Origin: Hydractinia symbiolongicarpus
Taxonomy: Eukaryota; Cnidaria; Hydrozoa; Anthoathecata; Hydractiniidae
Assembly (NCBI RefSeq): GCF_029227915.1
Contig: NC_079884.1
Span: forward strand, 8,122,001-8,186,000
DNA length: 64,000 nucleotides
Direction: 5' to 3'
The notes under the pieces were generated by a model. That model had not been told where the DNA came from and ran no database searches. It worked only from the letters and a program-made list of their open reading frames with translations. A program made the translations under genes and the position numbers. Shown here piece after piece: positions 56,601 through 64,000 of the stretch; within the stretch, counting starts at the first letter, position 1; every line of letters starts with the position of its first letter.

Positions 56601-59600
56601 TGAAATGGTATTGACAGAAACTTACTTCAGTGATTGGAACTGAACACCACGTAATGGCAAAATGGTATTGACAGAAACTTACTTCAGTGATTGGAACTGA
56701 ACACCGCGTAATGGCAAAATGGTATTGACAGAAACTTACTTATGTGAGTGGAATTGAACACCACGTAATGGTGAAATGGTAGTGACAAAAACTTACTTCA
56801 GTGATTGGAACTGAACACTGCGTAATGGCAAAATGGTATTGACAGAAACTTACTTATGTGATTGGAACTGAACACCACGTAATGGTGAAATGGTAGTGAC
56901 AAAAACTTACTTCAGTGATTGGAACTGAACACTGCGTAATGGCAAAATGGTATTGACAGAAACTTACTTATGTGATTGGAACTGAACACCACGTAATGGT
57001 GAAATGGTAGTGACAAAAACTTACTTCAGTGATTGGAACTGAACACTGCGTAATGGCAAAATGGTAATGACAAAAACTTACTTCAGTGATTAGAACTAAA
57101 CACCACGTAATGGTGAAATGGTAATGACAAAAATTTACTTCTGTGATTGGAACTGAACACCACGTAATGGCAAAATGGAAATGACAAAAACTTACTTCGG
57201 TGATTGGAACTGAACACCGCGTAATGGTAAAATGGTATTGACAGAAACTTACTTATGTGATTGGAACTGAACACCACGTAATGGTGAAATGGTATTGACA
57301 GAAACTTACTTATGTGATTGGAACTGAACACCACGTAATGGTGAAATGGTAGTGACAAAAACTTACTTCAGTGATTGGAACTGAACACTGCGTAATGGCA
57401 AAATGGTATTGACAGAAACTTACTTATGTGATTGGAACTGAACACCGCGTAATGGCAAAATGGTATTGACAGAAACTTACTTATGTGATTGGAACTGAAC
57501 ACCACGTAATGGTGAAATGGTAGTGACAAAAACTTACTTCAGTGATTGGAACTGAACACTGCGTAATGGCAAAATGGTATTGACAGAAACTTACTTATGT
57601 GATTGGAACTGAACACCACGTAATGGTGAAATGGTAGTGACAAAAACTTACTTCAGTGATTGGAACTGAACACTGCGTAATGGCAAAATGGTAATGACAA
57701 AAACTTACTTCAGTGATTAGAACTAAACACCACGTAATGGTGAAATGGTAATGACAAAAATTTACTTCTGTGATTGGAACTGAACACCACGTAATGGCAA
57801 AATGGAAATGACAAAAACTTACTTCGGTGATTGGAACTGAACACCGCGTAATGGTAAAATGGTATTGACAGAAACTTACTTATGTGATTGGAACTGAACA
57901 CCACGTAATGGTGAAATGGTATTGACAGAAACTTACTTATGTGATTGGAACTGAACACCACGTAATGGTGAAATGGTAGTGACAAAAACTTACTTCAGTG
58001 ATTGGAACTGAACACTGCGTAATGGCAAAATGGTATTGACAGAAACTTACTTATGTGATTGGAACTGAACACCACGTAATGGTGAAATGGTAGTGACAAA
58101 AACTTACTTCAGTGATTGGAACTGAACACTGCGTAATGGCAAAATGGTAATGACAAAAACTTACTTCAGTGATTAGAACTAAACACCACGTAATGGTGAA
58201 ATGGTAATGACAAAAATTTACTTCTGTGATTGGAACTGAACACCACGTAATGGCAAAATGGAAATGACAAAAACTTACTTCGGTGATTGGAACTGAACAC
58301 CGCGTAATGGTAAAATGGTATTGACAGAAACTTACTTATGTGATTGGAACTGAACACCACGTAATGGTGAAATGGTATTGACAGAAACTTACTTATGTGA
58401 TTGGAACTGAACACCACGTAATGGTGAAATGGTAGTGACAAAAACTTACTTCAGTGATTGGAACTGAACACTGCGTAATGGCAAAATGGTATTGACAGAA
58501 ACTTACTTATGTGATTGGAACTGAACACCACGTAATGGTGAAATGGTAGTGACAAAAACTTACTTCAGTGATTGGAACTGAACACTGCGTAATGGCAAAA
58601 TGGTAATGACAAAAACTTACTTCAGTGATTAGAACTAAACACCACGTAATGGTGAAATGGTAATGACAAAAATTTACTTCTGTGATTGGAACTGAACACC
58701 ACGTAATGGCAAAATGGAAATGACAAAAACTTACTTCGGTGATTGGAACTGAACACCGCGTAATGGTAAAATGGTAGTGACAAAAACTTACTTTGGTGAT
58801 TGGAACTGAACACCGCGTAATGGTGAAATGGTAGTGACAAAAACTTACTTCAGTGATTGGAACTGAACACCACGTAACAGTAAAAGGCAAATTAACAACA
58901 GATGCAAGCCTTACTTGAGCGTGAATAGCAGGAAGAAATCTTTGAAATAACAATGCATCATCCAACAAGAAGCTGAACTGTTCAAATAACAACTGTGTCT
59001 TTCTAAAAGATAAAATATAAAATATGCATATCTAAACAGCAGTGTGATGGTGTTTCATACGTACAGCAGATTTACATTGTATGTTTAGCTAATCTTACCA
59101 GTACTAGGTATAATTTTAAACACAGGACACAGGTTTAGCCGTTATATTTAAAAATGTAAATATTACGGTTTAAAAAAACTCATAACAAAAATTCATAGAT
59201 ACAATTTATGATCAAAAATATTTTGCAAACAAATGAGACATCAGCACCTACCTTGATACAAGTAACTGCAAAACTTCTTCATTATTACGAAGAAATGAGT
59301 TAAACACTGCTTTGTTTCTGCAACTACAACAAACAACGAAGCTTTTGTTTATTTTGTACATCACAATGTTCTATTCACATAGTTTGACTGTCTCCTACTT
59401 TTTTCATAGAATAGTCGAAGCAATAAGGTCTCATTAGCGAAGACAACCTATTATAAGTATAAGGACATGATAACATTTGAACCTTCAAACTATGTATTTT
59501 TATTATTATTATTGGGAAAATCTTAGATTAACTGCTAGTGATTCCATTGGTTACTTTTATAGCTGCATCATTCTATAGTTTAAGGATTTACAGTATTTTA

Positions 59601-62600
59601 AAAGATTTCAAAAAAAGTCAAAGGTCAATATATAACTAGGTTTTTTTTAATTCAGAAATATTTTTTGTTTATCATTTTTGTATACGAAGATTCGAGTTGT
59701 GCATTCAAGGCAGAAAATAGCAGTGAAAGCGTTTCTGAAGAACATTAGAATAACGTGTGGTAAGAATTTCTAAATTTAAGGTTATGGCCTGTATTTACTA
59801 TATAAGCTTTTCAAGTGTTGCAAAAACGATCGGATGAATTTAGACATAACCTAACATATGCACCATTAGTCCTTATTTTAATAATGATTATCTATTTCTT
59901 GAATTTTTCAAAAACAATTATGGCTAACGAACAACAATTACCTTTTCTCCCAGGCCGGAACGGCTTGACAGTACATATGATAACCTTGAATGATGGCACA
60001 TAAACGATCAGCTGTCAGTTCAATCACCTGAGAATCAGCAGTGTCTTCTCCTTTATGTGTAGATTTATTATTCTCTAATTTCGAAGGTATGCTTTTAAAG
60101 TTTTCATCTTCAGTAGTTGATTCTCTTCTTGATAAACTTTCTCTAAATGTCAGATCTTGTTCATTCCTGACCGAACTGCCGGATGGTGATAGAGCACGCT
60201 CAAAGTCGTCACTTGTTGAAGCCATTGCATTATGGTAACTGTCGGAACGAACGAACATCTCGCGTGCAGAGTTGTTAACAGTCCCTTTATTTCTATTGTT
60301 TTCATTGATTTCTAACGTCATCTCGAAGGCTGGCTGAGACAACCGTAACCTCTCAATGCTTGCAGAGTGTTTTGAGTATTGCCTTTTGAACGTGCTACTT
60401 CTTTTTAAATGAGTAGCGAAAGAGTGAATATTAGACGTATCAGATTCAAATGCCTCATTTGCCGATGCTGCTAATGATGATGATGGCGACTCTTCATCTA
60501 TGATTGGCGTTTTAGGCACACTCTCCATCTCACTTTGTAAAATTGACATCCATGATGACATGGACATCCATAAGCTATCTAATACTGTTTCAACCTCTGA
60601 AAGATTGCTCGGTGGACATACATAGTCTTTGTGACGATCAAATGATTGAGTATTTCTAGAAGTACTAGAATTCGTTCGCGTTCTAACGAGCTCCATAGTA
60701 GAACCACTTTCATTTAGTTTTGGTTTAAATGACATAACATGGTTAAGTAACTTCACATTTCTTAAAAAAAGGCGACTTGATTCTTGATAGTCACTGGAGG
60801 GACTTAAAAGTTTCAAGCCTTTATCGACAAGACTTCCGGAATATACACGAAGAATTAAATTCCGATAGGAAACATCTTGAGACATTAGGAACGACAAAAC
60901 TGACAAGACCTGCAAGAAAACAATAACTATCTGAAGATGTATCTGTCCTTGAACAAATTATGTTAAGTTGGAAAACACAAGCATAGCAAATAGCTAAAAA
61001 CATGTAAAATTTTATTCATGGCAGATAACACGATCCAATTTTTAGCATTCAAGAGCAAAAAGCAAATCTTTTAAATAACCAATTACTGTGCTGAAGGTAA
61101 TGTTCTATATAACTTTTTAACCAAAATACATATAAACATAATCTTACAATTATTCAATTTCATCTACTTAACAAGACTACAGTGGAAGAGGTTGGCTCAC
61201 AAGGAATGGATTTTAGGGATTCTGGGAGTTTCATATCATGTGAAAGTAAATAGAGACTTTTAGCCTTGACGTTGCATTATGGGTGGACTTTCAAAAGGAC
61301 TAAATACGGCTTAAAATGTTAGGTTTGAGAGATTAGTTTTTAAAATATTTTAGTACTTAAAAATCTAAAAATGATATTTAAATTCAGCTTCCTAACTAAA
61401 CAGAAAATATTTAATATTTTCTAACTAAAAAGGACATATCTTCCTTCAAAACTTTTTTATAACCCAAGAAACACGTTTTCAGAATCTCTAAATCTTGTGA
61501 AAACAACATATACAACTTCCTTCATTATATTTAAGGTGCTTTATTTCTATTTTTATAGCATCTGCCACACCTTCTTCGTCCTCTTTGCTTTAAGATATAC
61601 TTGTAGATTTTTTACACCCTCTCTAAGGAGACAAATAAACAACATTCAAAATTAAGTTACCTTTGGCAGTTCTAAATCATGTGACAAACACTTTTGTAGA
61701 ATGTCTCCCAACACATTTGGAAATTTCATTGCAAGCAAGTAGCACACTTTTCCATGACCACCCTAGTTGAAAAATAAATCCTTTTTCAGATGAATGTTTT
61801 ATAACATGGCAGAACAATCATGATTTCGTGAATTAGAAGGACTAGGTAAAATCGTTTGAAATGATATACTAATTCGATAAAAATGTAAATATTTACAAGG
61901 AGAAAATAGGAAAAATGTAATTCAACAAAATGTTATATCTATAGTTATACAAGTACCCCTAATTATATAAGTAAATAGAAACACACTGTTTTAAAAGAAC
62001 AAAATGGGGAGAAACTTTGCAGGTTTAAAAATACACTTTTTTTAATATACCTGTTTGTTTCATGCTTGAAGATACACAAACTTCAAAATAAAAAAAAATT
62101 AGCAATTACTTTTTCAAAGAAATTAGGCTTGTTTATAGTATAAGGCCTCCATGATTCATTTAAAGGAATTAGTTGTTTTTCTTTCGTTTATTAGTAGTAA
62201 CAAGTGGAATTTCCATGGAACTAAATGCTAGCCACACACATTTTCGATTGTTGGATAGAAATCTTATAACATTTGAAAGAACTGTAATTTTAGTTCACTA
62301 ATTTAACTGCAGATTAAGACTGATGATTGATTTATTATCTTGTCGCTGGGTTTTTTTTGAAACGACATATTTATAAGGGGATTTAATGTTAACTAGTAAC
62401 ATGTTTAGAAAAACTTACAGTTTTTAAAAATAAGCTAACAAACAATGTAATCCAAGAATCTTATTTCTAAGGGTAAACAAACCTTCAGAGCAACATCTAT
62501 TGGTGATTCACCATCATTTGTAGATCGTATTGTGGCATAGCGTTGAATAAGCTCCTGTACTACTTCAGCGTGACCATGGCTGACGGAAAAACAATAAAGA

Positions 62601-64000
62601 AGAAAATTACATATTCAAATCAGACTAAAGCCAGACCTCCTAGCGTTTCATTTTTTTTTTATTATAGAGCACTTGGCTAATTAGATACTTGTCATTAAAC
62701 TGTAACATAGGTATTGTCAGTATTGATGAATTCAGGACAAAATCCATGAGAAAACATCTTACACCAATTAACTTACGCTGCAGCAAAATATAATGGTGTG
62801 CAGCCATGAGCACTCTCCTTCTCAATACTTGCATCTAGCTCCAGCAACTTGATAACAGTCTGAAATAAAAAAGATTGCCGAAATCTTAAAACAATATTTC
62901 AGTGCATAATATAACAAATACTTCGTTTAAATGGCATAGACGCACTGATCAATCTTTACAGTTATTATATAAAAATTATCCACGTGTTTGATATAAACGT
63001 ATGTATAAAAATTTTCTGATATAAACGTATGTATGAAAATTTTCTGCTAAATGTAGGTTTTCGTGTGAACATTCAATTTCTACACTAGTTTTTTAACAGA
63101 CTGAGATTTATCTTAAAATCCTTTCTGCATCCAAGGAAATGTTATTCTATATGAAGAACAGGTTAAAAACTTGACCAGCCTAATTTTGTAAATAAGAAAT
63201 AAAAACACAATAAATCAAACAATTTTTTTATGAGTAAAATTTAAAAATTCAAAAGTGACTGATATTTTTTTTTGAAAGGTATATTTTTCTTTGCAATCAT
63301 TGGTTTAAAGAGGGGCAATTTAGGAATAATATAAAAAACTAGTCCATCATTATGCTGAATAGTTAATTCTTACAGATTTATGACCATTCAGGCAAGCCAC
63401 ATGAAGTGGAGTTTGATAATTATCATCCTAAAAGAGAGAGAGAGAGCTATTTTTTAAGAACAACTAGAAAAAAGTACTTTATAATAATATTTTATATCCT
63501 TGCTGAAAATATCAACAAAAACTCATTTTAGTGAAAAGCCCAATAATTATTGTTTTATTCAAATATTTAAATATAAATTGATATAGGTAAACATATTTAT
63601 AAACAGCAAATATGAAACTATGGAAGTCAGATAAGGAAATAGAAAGTGGTGGAAATTAGCAGCAGAAACATGATCTATTTGCGTACTTATTTATTTACTT
63701 TTTAAAAATGTAAAGCACTATAAAACAGGACAAGACAGATCAAAATGTATGGCCTCAATCACCATTGTAAGAATGTTTATGAAATCAAGTTGCCACATGA
63801 ATCAAGCCAGCTAGCCAATCAAAAAGTTACCTCTACGTCAATGTTTGTAATATACTTTGTAATTTCAGAAAACACTTCAGCACGCCCGTTTGCAGCAAGC
63901 CAGTGAATCTAGAACGAGGTAAAAATATTTTTATTTATTCAGTTAACCTTAAAATCTTACTTAAAACTTGAAGATCAGCATTTTTTATATTTTGAAGTGT
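50695..64000 (-). CDS. HACE1: HACE1: ankyrin-repeat HECT E3 ubiquitin ligase (N terminus beyond the window)
   Basis: HACE1 ubiquitinates active Rac1 and Rab proteins (family knowledge). Exons, in transcript order: 63831-63908, 63374-63427, 62777-62859, 62483-62579, 61661-61762, 59942-60909, 59252-59317, 58915-59002, 55461-55563, 54994-55091, 54519-54606, 54265-54414, 54096-54157, 53681-53815, 53170-53301, 52857-52955, 52706-52776, 52474-52587, 50695-50797. An extra exon 63968-64000 is possible. They give 896 visible residues. Ankyrin repeats come first ([42 protein letters not shown]), then a Ser-rich middle region encoded by one 968-nt exon, then [72 protein letters not shown] and LLQFVTG. 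The catalytic Cys is in [14 protein letters not shown]; its codon is split TG|T across the last intron. Intron 55564-58914 carries the 57-bp minisatellite. Confidence 0.95.
52329..52362. repeat. (ATTT)n microsatellite
   Basis: ATTTATTTATTTATTTATCT, then ATTTATTC: about seven tetranucleotide units in the last HACE1 intron. Likely length-polymorphic. Confidence 0.9.
55821..58888 (-). repeat. 57-bp minisatellite, about 54 units, with higher-order repeats
   Basis: The plus-strand unit is ACTTACTTCAGTGATTGGAA + CTGAACACCACGTAATGGTG + AAATGGTAGTGACAAAA (57 bp), with recurring variants (TTATGTGA for TTCAGTGA, CACTGCG for CACCACG, GGCAAAA for GGTGAAA). A marked variant, GATTAGAACTAAACACC, recurs at about 57089, 57716, 58172 and 58628. 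The spacings are 627, 456 and 456 bp, that is 11, 8 and 8 units, so blocks of units have been copied together. Because 57 is a multiple of 3, a minus-strand frame stays open through blocks of units. Those 91- and 161-codon frames are artefacts and not genes. It lies inside a HACE1 intron, between exons 58915-59002 and 55461-55563. Confidence 0.98.

Noticed and set aside
55821-58888. CRISPR-like array of repeats
   Set aside because: Whole units repeat with no unique spacers; it is a eukaryotic minisatellite.
57083-58992. Minus-strand open frames of 72, 91 and 161 codons with repeated [11 protein letters not shown]-like peptides
   Set aside because: They exist only because the 57-bp satellite unit is a multiple of three. 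They sit in an intron, have no domain, and the longest merely runs on from HACE1 exon 58915-59002 past its GTAAGG donor.

Overview
This window is animal nuclear DNA: AT-rich, with intron-split genes, GT-AG introns, many short dispersed repeats, and proteins that match metazoan families along their length. The gene set, the AT-richness and the wealth of small inverted-repeat elements and tRNA-derived SINEs suggest a non-bilaterian animal, most likely a cnidarian (possibly a hydrozoan). The phylum is an inference, because no rRNA or mitochondrial marker is present.

Layout from left to right: (1) minus strand, 1-7628: the 5' part of a PRRC2 (BAT2 N-terminal domain) gene, running off the left edge. 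(2) minus strand, 10857-20722: a complete 16-exon gene for a multi-pass membrane protein of the DUF389/TIGR00341 family, better known from prokaryotes. (3) minus strand, 22900-26920: a heparan sulfate 3-O-sulfotransferase with two coding exons. (4) plus strand, 29628-35250: ELP4, an Elongator subunit, ten exons. (5) plus strand, 37101-42665: calumenin, a six-EF-hand protein of the secretory pathway, five exons. (6) plus strand, 44394-46728: PIN1, four exons with a 19-nt microexon. (7) plus strand, 48305-49668: a secreted SGNH/GDSL hydrolase, two exons. (8) minus strand, 50695 to the right edge: HACE1, an ankyrin-HECT ubiquitin ligase, nearly complete except for its N-terminal ankyrin repeats. 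Exons were joined by hand from splice signals and continuity of reading frame.

The genes do not form an operon or pathway. They are independent housekeeping or secretory genes. HS3ST and ELP4 are divergent; ELP4, CALU, PIN1 and the SGNH gene run in tandem; the SGNH and HACE1 genes converge.

The non-coding DNA is rich in structure. It holds a 57-bp minisatellite of about 54 units with higher-order organisation inside a HACE1 intron, with a consensus 5' splice site in most units. It also holds two copies of a tRNA-derived SINE about 350 bp long, a second SINE type, a family of short repeats with a palindrome in them, several TA-flanked inverted-repeat elements of Tc1/pogo type, a 150-bp inverted repeat pair flanking ELP4 exon 1, a degenerate LINE reverse transcriptase fragment, and several perfect hairpins. 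The most unusual items are the DUF389 gene and the HACE1 minisatellite. No CRISPR array, rRNA or convincing functional tRNA was seen.
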